Assembly: GCA_025210475.1 (NCBI GenBank)
Contig: JAOARW010000021.1
Coordinates: 62,001 to 126,000 of the forward strand
DNA length: 64,000 bases
Source of the DNA: Carboxylicivirga sp.
Lineage (GTDB): Bacteria > Bacteroidota > Bacteroidia > Bacteroidales > Marinilabiliaceae
Direction of reading: 5' to 3'
Positions 45,121 to 53,833 of the stretch are shown one piece after another (within the stretch, counting starts at the first letter, position 1; each line of letters starts with the position of its first letter). The position numbers and the translations under genes were made by a program. The notes under the pieces were generated by a model. That model did not search any database and was not told the origin of the DNA. It saw only the letters and a list, made by a program, of their open reading frames with translations.

Positions 45121-46234
45121 AATACTAGTGAATGTTATAGCAATACTTTGGCTACTACCGCTGGTTAATTGTACGAGTATTAAGCATACCGATTCAGTAG
45201 AGGAGCCGGAAAAGATCGTCATTCCCTATGATAGATCATTGAATGAGATTACATTACTGGGAACCCATAATTCCTATGCCTTGAAAGGACGAATCGCCTT
45301 TGCTAACCAGTGCCTGGATCTTCCGTCCCAAATAAAATATGGAATTCGTAGCATTGAACTGGATTTTTGGAAAAGGTGGTATGTAGGTTTCATTATTACG
45401 CATGATGCCCGTTACAATCCTTTTTATTACAAGGCGCTTGATTATCTGAAGGGAATTAAGAAAATGCTGGATGATCAGCCGGAATTATTTCTACGTGTTC
45501 ATCCCGACATACACATCTCTGATGCTGAACTGGAGCAACTGATGGATGATGCCGGTTTGTTACCCTATTGCTATAAACATATACCTAGTACGGCCTGGCC
45601 AACACTTTCTGAATTAGCAAAATTAAATAAACGCTTTTGGATAACAGGCGGACCTGCTACCTATTGGACGAGTAGTTCCAGTGATTTGATGGTGATTCCT
45701 GGAAGAACGGGTATGGATGAACTGTCTCTTGATATCAGTGGTTCGCTTGAAGCCGACATATTTGAAATTCGTGCCTATGCTACCAATAAACTGGAATATG
45801 GGAGTGAAAAGCATTCGAAGCAAATTAACGACTTTCATTTTATTCGAAACATGACTTTCAATGCCTGGAAAAAGGTGGGGAGGCAACCCAATATTATTGC
45901 TGTTGACTACTTCCGGGAAGAAGACGGGCTAATCAAAGTGGCCAACTATCTGAATGCTTGTCACCGAATAGAGGTGCTTGTAAAGGATAAGGAAGGAAAT
46001 ATTGTACCACGCGTACAGTGGGAGAATCGTTATTCTGTAAGCGATGCTTATGAAATTCCATTTCCTTCCTCAGGAATTGTAGGAAGCGAAACCCATGGCA
46101 AAGGCTGTTTCCCGGCGATCAGTGGAGAGCGAATTACGGTTAAACCAGTAAAAGAAGGTTTTAAATTCACTCCTGAACTTGTTACCATTAAACAGGCAGA
46201 AAAGAACCGGCAGCTTGTGTTTGTGATGGAATAA
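45107..46234 (+). CDS. PI-PLC-like phosphodiesterase, lipoprotein
   Basis: 375 residues. Lipobox PLVNCTS (Cys about 23). The PI-PLC X-like core has GTHNSYALKG (H54) and ITHDARYN (H99), and a RSIELDFW strand lies between them, matching the general base/acid arrangement. The C-terminal ~80 residues (from about 295) look like a carboxypeptidase-regulatory or Ig-like beta domain (VLVKDKEGNIVPRV...). It is overlapped by the EEP gene, so it is co-translated with it. With the hemopexin fusion it makes two PI-PLC-type enzymes in one PUL. Confidence 0.83.
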   Translation: MQVTKILVNVIAILWLLPLVNCTSIKHTDSVEEPEKIVIPYDRSLNEITLLGTHNSYALKGRIAFANQCLDLPSQIKYGIRSIELDFWKRWYVGFIITHDARYNPFYYKALDYLKGIKKMLDDQPELFLRVHPDIHISDAELEQLMDDAGLLPYCYKHIPSTAWPTLSELAKLNKRFWITGGPATYWTSSSSDLMVIPGRTGMDELSLDISGSLEADIFEIRAYATNKLEYGSEKHSKQINDFHFIRNMTFNAWKKVGRQPNIIAVDYFREEDGLIKVANYLNACHRIEVLVKDKEGNIVPRVQWENRYSVSDAYEIPFPSSGIVGSETHGKGCFPAISGERITVKPVKEGFKFTPELVTIKQAEKNRQLVFVME

Positions 46235-46283
46235 TTTGAAATTGAAAAGTCATTTAAATGAACATATTGTAAAAATAAACCCT

Positions 46284-48233
46284 ATGAAAAAATATCTGTT
46301 TGTTATAATTATCTGTTTCAGTTTTTCGTATACAATGGCTCAAACCTATGAGTTCAGTAGTCCGGATAAGCATGCCAGTGTGACAGTAAATATCGATGAT
46401 GATGTATCGTTTAGTGTTTCCTACAAAAATACACCGGTCATAGAAAATAGTGTAATTGGGCTGACTTTAGAGGGATTACCAACATTAGGAACATCACCCA
46501 GGGGTAAAAAAAAGATCGAAAGACAGGTCAGTAAGACTTTAACTCCTGCCGTACCTCAAAAGACATCTTCTATTAAAGATGAATACAATGAGCTGTCTGT
46601 ATTATTTCATGGTAATTATCGAATCACTTTCAGAGCTTATAATATCGGTGTGGCATATCGATTTAGCACATCCTTGAAAAAGGATGTTACTGTGAATACT
46701 GAAAAACTACAGCTTAACTTTGCCGATCATACCAGTAGCCTATTTTCGAAAGAAGAATCTCTTGTTTCTCACTACGAAAGGCTTTATATCCCAACTCAAT
46801 TGGATACGCTGCCTGAAACGACCTTTTGTTCTCTGCCTGTATTGATGAAGATAAAGGATGTAAATGTTATAGTTACTGAGGCAGATGTGTACGATTACCC
46901 TGCTATGTTTATGTATGGAACCAACGCCAATGCTCTTAAAGCCGGATGGCCTGGTTATGTGCAGCAAACTAAACCAAAAACCGGGTCGGAGGACAGAGAT
47001 CAGGTCGTCACATCCGCAGATTATATTGCTAAAACTAATGGAACGCGAGACTATCCCTGGCGTGTGATGATCATTTCTGACAAGGATGGTGATCTGATTG
47101 AAAATAACCTGGTCTATCAGCTGTCAAGACCATTAAACATAGATGATTCGAAGTGGATTAAGCCGGGTAAAGTAGCATGGGATTGGTATAATGCCAATAA
47201 TATTTACGGGGTGGATTTCAAGGCAGGCATAAATACTGAGACCTACAAGTATTACATTGATTTTGCTTCGGAATATGGCCTCGAGTATATTATCCTCGAT
47301 GAAGGATGGAGTAAAACCACCACCAACATTCACGAATGTCAGCCCGATATAGATGTGGAAGCACTGGTGAAGTATGGCAAGGAAAAGAATGTAGGTGTTA
47401 TCTTATGGGTCTTATGGGAACCTCTGGATAAGGATTTAAGTGTGTTCGAATTATACGAACGCTGGGGCGTTAAAGGCATCAAAGTGGATTTTATGCAACG
47501 GGCCGATCAATACATGGTCAACTATTATGAGCGTGTGGCAGCTAAGGCAGCTGAGCATCATTTGCTGGTTGATTTCCATGGTTCCTTTAAACCGTCCGGA
47601 TTAAGACGTGCTTACCCCAATGTGTTAACCTACGAAGGTGTTAAAGGAAACGAAAATAACAAATGGAGCCAGAACATAACACCAGAGCATAATGTGACTC
47701 TACCATTTATCAGAATGGTAGCCGGACCCATGGATTTTACACCGGGTTGTATGGTTAATGCTACCGATAAAAATCACCGTATCTCGTTTGATCGCCCCAT
47801 GAGTCTAGGAACGCGCTGTCATCAGGTGGCCATGTATGTGGTATATGAAAGTGCTCTTCAAATGCTTTGCGAATCACCAAGTACCTATTACAAAGAAGAG
47901 GAGACCACAAAATTCATTTCTCAGATACCTACCATATGGGACGAAACAAGAGTGTTGGAAGCCGAGGTGGCCGATTATATGGTGATAGCACGCCGAAAAA
48001 ATGATACCTGGTACATTGGCGCCATGACGGATCAAAGTCCTAGAGAGATAGAGATTGACTTTTCTTTCCTGGGAGAGGGCGATTATGTTATGGAGGTGAT
48101 GCGTGACGGACCTAATACGCATCGTTATGCACAGGACTATATCTACGAAAGCTCGAGTGTTAATAAGTTGCATCAGCAAAAAATCCAGTTGGCATCGGGC
48201 GGTGGATTTGCAGCCATTATTTCCCAAAAGTAA
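46284..48233 (+). CDS. GH97 glycoside hydrolase, retaining alpha-galactosidase-type
   Basis: 649 residues from the ATG at 46284 (MKKYLFVIIICFSFSYTMAQ signal); an upstream TTG gives no signal peptide and is rejected. It has a beta-sandwich N-terminus (about 20-280), then a (beta/alpha)8 barrel with EYIILDEGWSKT and GIKVDFMQ. D402 stands where retaining GH97 enzymes have their Asp nucleophile; inverting SusB-type members lack it. E457 in GVKGNE is 55 residues on, the spacing recalled for the acid/base of a characterised GH97 alpha-galactosidase. It removes alpha-galactose or a related sugar in the periplasm. It lies 49 bases after the PI-PLC gene. Confidence 0.88.
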   Translation: MKKYLFVIIICFSFSYTMAQTYEFSSPDKHASVTVNIDDDVSFSVSYKNTPVIENSVIGLTLEGLPTLGTSPRGKKKIERQVSKTLTPAVPQKTSSIKDEYNELSVLFHGNYRITFRAYNIGVAYRFSTSLKKDVTVNTEKLQLNFADHTSSLFSKEESLVSHYERLYIPTQLDTLPETTFCSLPVLMKIKDVNVIVTEADVYDYPAMFMYGTNANALKAGWPGYVQQTKPKTGSEDRDQVVTSADYIAKTNGTRDYPWRVMIISDKDGDLIENNLVYQLSRPLNIDDSKWIKPGKVAWDWYNANNIYGVDFKAGINTETYKYYIDFASEYGLEYIILDEGWSKTTTNIHECQPDIDVEALVKYGKEKNVGVILWVLWEPLDKDLSVFELYERWGVKGIKVDFMQRADQYMVNYYERVAAKAAEHHLLVDFHGSFKPSGLRRAYPNVLTYEGVKGNENNKWSQNITPEHNVTLPFIRMVAGPMDFTPGCMVNATDKNHRISFDRPMSLGTRCHQVAMYVVYESALQMLCESPSTYYKEEETTKFISQIPTIWDETRVLEAEVADYMVIARRKNDTWYIGAMTDQSPREIEIDFSFLGEGDYVMEVMRDGPNTHRYAQDYIYESSSVNKLHQQKIQLASGGGFAAIISQK

Positions 48234-48244
48234 ACGATTAGGGT

Positions 48245-49240
48245 ATGAGAAAAATAGAAAAAAGGATTGTCACGAGTGCACTGATTTTATGTATAGGTTT
48301 ATTGGCTACGGCTCAAAAGGATTTAAGGTTTAACGGTGATGGAAGCTTTAAGATTGTACAATTTACCGATACCCACTTTCAAGTAGGAACAAGTAGCGGT
48401 GATTCGGTGATTGCTTTACTTACTGAGGTATTGGAAATTGAAAAGCCGAATTTAGTGGTTTTCAGTGGCGATGTGGTTACGTATCCCCCATTTGATAAGG
48501 GCTGGAAAACGATCAGCGAGCCAATGATTCAAAGAGCCATCCCTTGGGCAGTTACGTTTGGGAATCATGATGATGATCATGCTCAGCCGAGGGGTGAGAT
48601 TTTGCCCATCATCAAAAAAATTCCTTTTTGCTTGGCCAAAGAGGGTGGTGAAAGTGTGCATGGACATGGTAACTATGTGCTGCCACTAACAACAGATTCA
48701 GGAAATAAAGTAGCCGCATTGATTTATTGTATGGATTCCAATAAGTATCCGGTTCGAAAAGGATACCTGGGGCACGATGCCTGGTTCGATTATACTCAGG
48801 TCAATTGGTACAGGCAGATGAGTCAGCAGTGGACTGAAAAGAATAATGGCTCACCAATTCCTGGCGTGGCTTTCTTTCATATACCACTGCCAGAGTATGC
48901 TTTAGCATGGAAGAATAGTGAAATTGAATCGATAGGGGTTAAAAATGAGAAAGTATGCTGTCCGGTGCTTAACACCGGTATGTTTGCCGCCATGGTGGAA
49001 CAAGGTGATGTGATGGGCACTTTTGTAGGGCACGATCATGTGAATGACTTTTTAGTCTCCTATTATGGAATAGCTTTAGCTTATGGCCGATTCTCAGGAG
49101 GATCAAATACCTATGGTAACTTGCTTCATGGGGCACGGGTGATTGTATTAAAAGAGGGTGAAAGGCAGTTTACTACCTGGATACGATTACGAGGTGGAGA
49201 AAAGATTAATACGCTTACCTTTCATAAGAAACAGTTGTAA
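48245..49240 (+). CDS. Secreted metallophosphoesterase
   Basis: 331 residues. A Sec signal peptide ends about residue 23 (LLATAQ). A full MPP motif set is present: FTDTHFQ, FSGDVV, FGNHDDD, FFHIPLPEY and FVGHDHVND. It resembles the subgroup acting on small phosphodiesters or lipid phosphates outside the cytoplasm. It is 11 bases after GH97 and is the last gene of the PUL 2 run, so it probably removes the phosphate left by the PI-PLC or EEP enzymes. Confidence 0.9.
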   Translation: MRKIEKRIVTSALILCIGLLATAQKDLRFNGDGSFKIVQFTDTHFQVGTSSGDSVIALLTEVLEIEKPNLVVFSGDVVTYPPFDKGWKTISEPMIQRAIPWAVTFGNHDDDHAQPRGEILPIIKKIPFCLAKEGGESVHGHGNYVLPLTTDSGNKVAALIYCMDSNKYPVRKGYLGHDAWFDYTQVNWYRQMSQQWTEKNNGSPIPGVAFFHIPLPEYALAWKNSEIESIGVKNEKVCCPVLNTGMFAAMVEQGDVMGTFVGHDHVNDFLVSYYGIALAYGRFSGGSNTYGNLLHGARVIVLKEGERQFTTWIRLRGGEKINTLTFHKKQL

Positions 49241-49248
49241 AGGCATAG

Positions 49249-49828
49249 AAACTACTACAAAGGGATAAAGGATCGTCTTATGAAGGAGGAATCCGAGAGC
49301 CAATGCTTGTTAAGTGGCCGGGAATGGTGAAGCCAAATACTATTTGTGGCGATTATCTAATTATTAAGGATTTTTATCCAACGATACTTGAGAAGGCTTG
49401 TATTAAGGATTATCAGACCGTTCAGCAAGTAGATGGTAAAAGTTTCGTGCCTATGTTAAAAAAGATTGGCGTTACTGCTGAAAATCTTGATTTGTTTTGG
49501 CATTTCCCAAATAATTGGGGGTCCTAAAGAACCGGGTATCGGTGCTACCAGTACCATTAGAAGTGGGGATTGGAAACTCATTTTTTATTATAAAGACAGA
49601 TGTTTTGAGCGGTTTAATATAGCTGATGATATCGGAGAACTTAATGACTTATCGGGCTCACACTTTAATAAAGTGAAAGAACTAGCAACAAAATTGGGTG
49701 ATTATTTGCGTTCGGTGGATGCACAACGCCCTGCTTACAAATCCAATTTGCAGTTGGTGCCTTGGCCAGATGAAGTTTTTAAAACTAATAGTAAAAGAAT
49801 GTGTTTGGAAGTGTATAAGATGTGGTGA
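49249..49828 (+). pseudogene. Sulfatase remnant (C-terminal third, frameshifted)
   Basis: The frame opens after a stop near 49248 and reads KGSSYEGGIREPMLVKWPG, the block that follows the active site in S1 sulfatases, then DFYPTILEKA and LDLFWHFPNNWG, where it ends in a stop. A second frame continues directly with GPKEPGIGATSTIRSGDWKLI, and family members run through this junction without interruption. The break is at a run of five G's (49514-49520); four G's would restore the frame. The catalytic N-terminal two thirds are absent, so the gene is dead even if the G-run is a sequencing error. Confidence 0.85.
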
Positions 49829-50016
49829 GGATAGTCTAAGAATAGATTTATTAATTATAAGTATTTCTTATCCCAAATTAATTTCTTAATTTTTATTATG
49901 CGTTAGTAATTCGGGAAAATAACTAATTGTAATTGGAACATTGTGAAGTTGATATGTGAAGAGAATTTTTTTTAAACTTTAAAAGTTAAGTTATTAAAGA
50001 AGAAGATCTTCAGGGC

Positions 50017-50733
50017 ATGTTACCTGAATTGAATGCCTTGCCAAAGGAAAAAATAAAACCTTGTGGAATGCCAATTAGTGTTTATCTGCAGGAATGCGAA
50101 AACCTGCTTAAACGTGGCCAGCTGGATTTTACACAGTTGGCTGAGCGCGGTTTAACCATGGAAAGTTTAAACCGTCTGGAACTACTAACCGATGCACTGC
50201 GCTATACTGAAGCCAATTGGCAGGAAGTAAAAAGCGAACGTCAGGAAGCCCATGATAATTGGAAAAAGAAAGCACCTGCCTTGTATGAGTTACGTGATGA
50301 GTTATTGGATACACTGGAATTTGCATTTCGTGAAGATAGTACTCTGCTGGAACACATTGAACGAATAAAGGAAGGTGATAGTCATGCTGATACCATCCAG
50401 GATATGGCCAGATTAGCGGTACTGGGTAAAGATAACCCGGCGTTGGTGGAAGCCATCAATTATCCGGCTACAAAATTTGATGAAGCCGATAATATGGCAG
50501 AAACCATGGCTAATGTCTTAGCGCAGGCCAATGGTTATATGTACGGTGATAACGAAATGAAGCTGTTGCGCGACAAAACCTTTACTTTGCTGGATAAGGA
50601 AGTGACGAATATTCGTGCATATGGGCGTTTTGTGTTCCGAAAGGACAAGGATCACGTTAAAGCGTATTACAGCAAATACCAACGCGAGCGTTCAATCGCC
50701 TATCGTAATTCAAAAAAGGAACAATCTGAATAA
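50017..50733 (+). CDS. Conserved-looking cytoplasmic helical protein of unknown function
   Basis: 238 residues, no signal peptide, mostly charged alpha-helix (SLNRLELLTDALRYTEANW, LRDELLDTLEFAFRED). No domain is recognised with confidence. The frame is open for nine codons upstream (IKEEDLQG before the first ATG, back to the stop at 49987), and that stretch looks like natural protein sequence, so the true start may be a non-ATG codon or the N-terminus was lost. Base composition is less AT-rich than the surrounding intergenic DNA. It sits between a sulfatase remnant and a repeat region, a setting that suggests insertion or rearrangement. The function is unknown. Confidence 0.65.
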   Translation: MLPELNALPKEKIKPCGMPISVYLQECENLLKRGQLDFTQLAERGLTMESLNRLELLTDALRYTEANWQEVKSERQEAHDNWKKKAPALYELRDELLDTLEFAFREDSTLLEHIERIKEGDSHADTIQDMARLAVLGKDNPALVEAINYPATKFDEADNMAETMANVLAQANGYMYGDNEMKLLRDKTFTLLDKEVTNIRAYGRFVFRKDKDHVKAYYSKYQRERSIAYRNSKKEQSE

Positions 50734-50775
50734 GAAACAGACGAAGAATGGTTGATACTAACGCAAAAAAATTCC

Positions 50776-50818
50776 TTCCGGGCGCAAAGAGAGTCTTTCT
50801 TTTTACGCCCGGAAGTGT
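50776..50818 (+). terminator. GC-rich terminator-like hairpin after the 238-residue protein gene
   Basis: A perfect 9-bp stem TTCCGGGCG/CGCCCGGAA encloses a 21-base loop that itself has a small AGA/TCT pairing. GTGTTTT follows. A related motif (TTTGCGCCCGAGAGGG) recurs at ~51097-51112 beyond the repeat units. Confidence 0.6.
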
Positions 50819-50828
50819 TTTAATAAAG

Positions 50829-51081
50829 ATCGGAGAATGTACCAGAGCGTAAGATCCTGGATTATTTTCGATCGGAAGGGTGAACTGGCGCTCGGAAGGG
50901 GATCATTATAGTGTGGTGTAGGTGAATTTATGTGAGATGGTCGAAAAGTTTTGTGAGATAGTACTTCCTGAGCAATCGGAGAAGGTACCAGAGTATGAGA
51001 TTTTGGATTCTTATGTGATCGGAAGGGAAAACTGGCGCTCGGAAGGGGATCATTAGGGTGTGGAGCAGGTGAATTTAAGTG
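50829..51081 (+). repeat. Tandem ~107-base direct repeat (2 copies, 146-base period)
   Basis: Unit 1 is 50829-50936 and unit 2 is 50975-51081. Both start ATCGGAGAA-GTACCAGAG and contain ATCGGAAGGG..ACTGGCGCTCGGAAGGGGATCATT (given in parts), then a GTG...AGGTGAATTTA end. By eye more than 80% of positions match. Each unit has an internal CGGAAGGG doublet. No open reading frame spans them. The gap 50734-51501 contains only this repeat, the hairpin before it and about 400 bases of featureless DNA. Origin unknown; possibly a species-specific intergenic repeat. Confidence 0.8.
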
Positions 51082-51501
51082 ATATTATACTTCCTTTGCG
51101 CCCGAGAGGGTATTCACGTGTGAAATTTCCAGTTTATATAATTTGAATCAAGGGATGAAGCAATTCATAGATCGTCCATAATGCAATCATACACCATAGA
51201 TGTTTTGGAGTTATTCAAAATTGAGAAATTCACATAATGAAAAGAAGAGCGATTAAGGGTATTCGTAAGGCTATGTAAGTAAAGTATCGAGAAATACCAG
51301 GAAACATGGAACTATCGTAATGAATTGCAAGGATAAGATACTTTTTTGAACAATATGTGCCCTAAACCCTATTTTTTTCAACTTAGCTTTGAGAGGTTTA
51401 AACAGAGAGTCGAAATTTGGTGTTAGGGTTATGGGCATTTTATCCGTTTAGTTAATGGACACATCCATTAAGCAAATGAGAGAGACTTTAAAATATAGTT
51501 T

Positions 51502-52512
51502 ATGAGGAGAAGACATTTCATAAAATCATCAGCATTTCTGTTGGGAGCCAGTGCAACCGGCTTATTAAATGCGTGTAAATTATTTGATAAACAAAAGCTT
51601 AAGTTCGCCATTTCAACAGATATTCATAAAGGATTGATACCTGATGCAGATCAACGAATCACCACCTTTTTAAAGGTGGCTCAGAAACAACAGGTTGATT
51701 TTATTATGGATATGGGAGATTTTTGTCATCCGGAAAAGGAGAATCAAAGCTTTATAGACCTATGGAAGGCAAATCCAATAGCCAAGTACCATGCTTTGGG
51801 TAACCATGATATGGATAAGGGGACGAAGGAAGATTACTTGAATTTTATTGGATCCCAAAAAAGATATTACTCCTTCGATCAGGGCGATTTTCATTGCATC
51901 GTACTCGATCCTAATAACCTGTTTATGGATGGTAAATACATTCCTTATCAAAATGCCAACTTTTATAAGCCTGCCACACAGAGGGCTTTTGTTGATCCTG
52001 AGCAATTGGTATGGTTAGAAGAAGATTTAAAGAATACTGATAAGCATTGTTTGGTGTTCTCACACCAAAGTTTTGAAAACCCTAAAGCATGTCAAAATCA
52101 GAAAATTGTTCGCGATATATTTGAAACAGCTAATAAAGAAGCTGGATTTCAAAAGGTAGTGGCTTGTTTTAGTGGGCACGATCATACAGACTATGTAAAA
52201 GAAATAAATGGGATACAATATGTTCAAATCAATAGTATGTCATATACCTGGCTAGGAGGCGACTACAAAACGCGGGAGCGTTACAATGAAGAGATGCTAG
52301 ATAAGTATCCCATATTACAGTATATTGCTCCATATGAGAAACCACTTTTTGCTATAATAACCATTGAAGACGGAGTGCTTACCATTGATGGAGTAGATGG
52401 TAATTTTGTGCAGCCTGGACCTGAAACTCAAGGTTTAACTGATGGTTTGCTACGCGGACTGCCTTTATCGGCTAGTATATCAGATGTTACTATTCCATTT
52501 AAGTCAAAATAA
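51502..52512 (+). CDS. Metallophosphoesterase with twin-arginine-like signal, copy 2
   Basis: 336 residues. The N-terminus is MRRRHFIK (Tat-like) followed by a hydrophobic stretch and LLNACKL (lipobox Cys about 25). MPP motifs are complete: STDIHKG, DMGDFC, LGNHDMD, FSHQSFE and FSGHDHTD. It is a close paralogue of the protein encoded at 29780 along the whole length, with most differences in the signal region and near residues 240-260. It is followed by a terminator, so it may form its own transcript. Confidence 0.88.
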   Translation: MRRRHFIKSSAFLLGASATGLLNACKLFDKQKLKFAISTDIHKGLIPDADQRITTFLKVAQKQQVDFIMDMGDFCHPEKENQSFIDLWKANPIAKYHALGNHDMDKGTKEDYLNFIGSQKRYYSFDQGDFHCIVLDPNNLFMDGKYIPYQNANFYKPATQRAFVDPEQLVWLEEDLKNTDKHCLVFSHQSFENPKACQNQKIVRDIFETANKEAGFQKVVACFSGHDHTDYVKEINGIQYVQINSMSYTWLGGDYKTRERYNEEMLDKYPILQYIAPYEKPLFAIITIEDGVLTIDGVDGNFVQPGPETQGLTDGLLRGLPLSASISDVTIPFKSK

Positions 52513-52522
52513 CAACAACGAT

Positions 52523-52557
52523 AACGCGAAGTGATGGTCTTCGCGTTTCTTTTTTTA
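52523..52557 (+). terminator. Intrinsic terminator after the 51502 gene
   Basis: A 9-bp GC-rich stem AACGCGAAG/CTTCGCGTT with loop TGATGGT, followed by TCTTTTTTT. A textbook structure. Confidence 0.92.
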
Positions 52558-52576
52558 CAATGTTAACTTCTAAATC

Positions 52577-53653
52577 ATGCAAAAAGCAATTATAACTGTC
52601 CTACTAGCAATCCTTGTTTCGATAGGGGCAATAGCTCAATCCGGTCATCCGAAATTAGAGAATGATCAGTCCTGGTCAATGATTGTAATACCCGATCCTC
52701 AATCTTATTCAAAATACGAACTTAATCAACCTGTATTTGAGTTAATGACCCGCTGGATTAAAAAGAACAAAGAGAAACTAAATATCGAATTAGTATTGTG
52801 CGAAGGTGATTTGGTGGAACAAAACAATATTTTTGAGGCTGATGGCCGGGGAGGAGATCAGAACAGTGAGGAACAATGGTCAGCTGTGCGGGAGGCTTTT
52901 GCTACTTTGGATGATGTGGTACCTTGTATTGTATGTACCGGTAATCATGATTATGGGCGTGTGGCAGCAGAGAACCGCTACTCTCAATTAAACGCCTACT
53001 TTACTCCAGCTAATATGCCGAAGACAAAAAGGATTCTTAAGGGAATGTTACCGAATTATGCCGGCGAGAAGACGCTTGAAAATGCTTGGTACGAATATGT
53101 TTCGCCGCACGGTGTTAATTTCTTGATTGTATCATTGGAGTTTAACCCAAGAGCTAAAGTTGTGAAGCAAATGAAAGAAGTAGTGGCGCGTGAAGAGTAT
53201 AAAGATCACAAAGTTATGATTTTAACGCATAGTTATATGAGGGCGATGACTGATAATAATGCCTTGATTGTGAAAGAAGGTTACAAGGTGAAAGATGTCA
53301 CACATGGCAAGGCACTTTGGAAAAAGTTAATCGCACCTTCCGAAAATATAGAGATGGTTTTGTGTGGCCACATCGCTGGAACAAATAATGTGAAACAAAA
53401 CATCGGATACAGAAAGGAAAAGAATGCTGCAGGAAATGAAGTACATCAGATGCTGTTTAATGCTCAAACCGATGGCGGTGGCTGGCAAGGTAACGGAGGT
53501 GATGGATGGTTAAGAATACTGGAATTTTTGCCCGATGGAAAAACTGTGGTAATCAAAACCTTCTCACCCTATTTTGCTTTTTCGCCTTCAACCATTGACA
53601 AAGCATGGCGTAATGAGTCGTTTGATAGTTTTACCATTGAATTAGCTGAATGA
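52577..53653 (+). CDS. Secreted metallophosphoesterase, variant motif set
   Basis: 358 residues. Signal peptide 1-20 (ending GAIAQS). The first block is IPDPQSY (DxQ in place of DxH), followed by CEGDLVE, TGNHDY and LTHSYM. The last block is LCGHIAG, which lacks the second His of the usual GHxH. These substitutions occur in one branch of secreted MPPs and probably change metal loading or specificity rather than abolish activity. A glycine-rich DGGGWQGNGGDGW loop near residue 295 may shape the pocket. Confidence 0.85.
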   Translation: MQKAIITVLLAILVSIGAIAQSGHPKLENDQSWSMIVIPDPQSYSKYELNQPVFELMTRWIKKNKEKLNIELVLCEGDLVEQNNIFEADGRGGDQNSEEQWSAVREAFATLDDVVPCIVCTGNHDYGRVAAENRYSQLNAYFTPANMPKTKRILKGMLPNYAGEKTLENAWYEYVSPHGVNFLIVSLEFNPRAKVVKQMKEVVAREEYKDHKVMILTHSYMRAMTDNNALIVKEGYKVKDVTHGKALWKKLIAPSENIEMVLCGHIAGTNNVKQNIGYRKEKNAAGNEVHQMLFNAQTDGGGWQGNGGDGWLRILEFLPDGKTVVIKTFSPYFAFSPSTIDKAWRNESFDSFTIELAE

Positions 53654-53833
53654 CAAATATTAAATGAATATTAGATTTAATTTTCATTCAGGGAACGACT
53701 TTTAGTTGGTTGAATACAGTTGCAAATCAAGTTTTCAAAAATAAATGAGTTATAATGAAACGATCATGCAAATTTGATGTTCTAAAATTATTTGGGAGTT
53801 CCTTGTGACAATTGAAAAGCAAATTATAGACAC

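Noticed and set aside
46236..46283. N-terminal extension of GH97 from a TTG codon
   Set aside because: It would bury the clear signal peptide that starts at the ATG at 46284.
50829..51081. Possible CRISPR array because of the regular direct repeats
   Set aside because: There are only two units, each over 100 bases, the intervening sequence is not spacer-like, and no cas gene is present.
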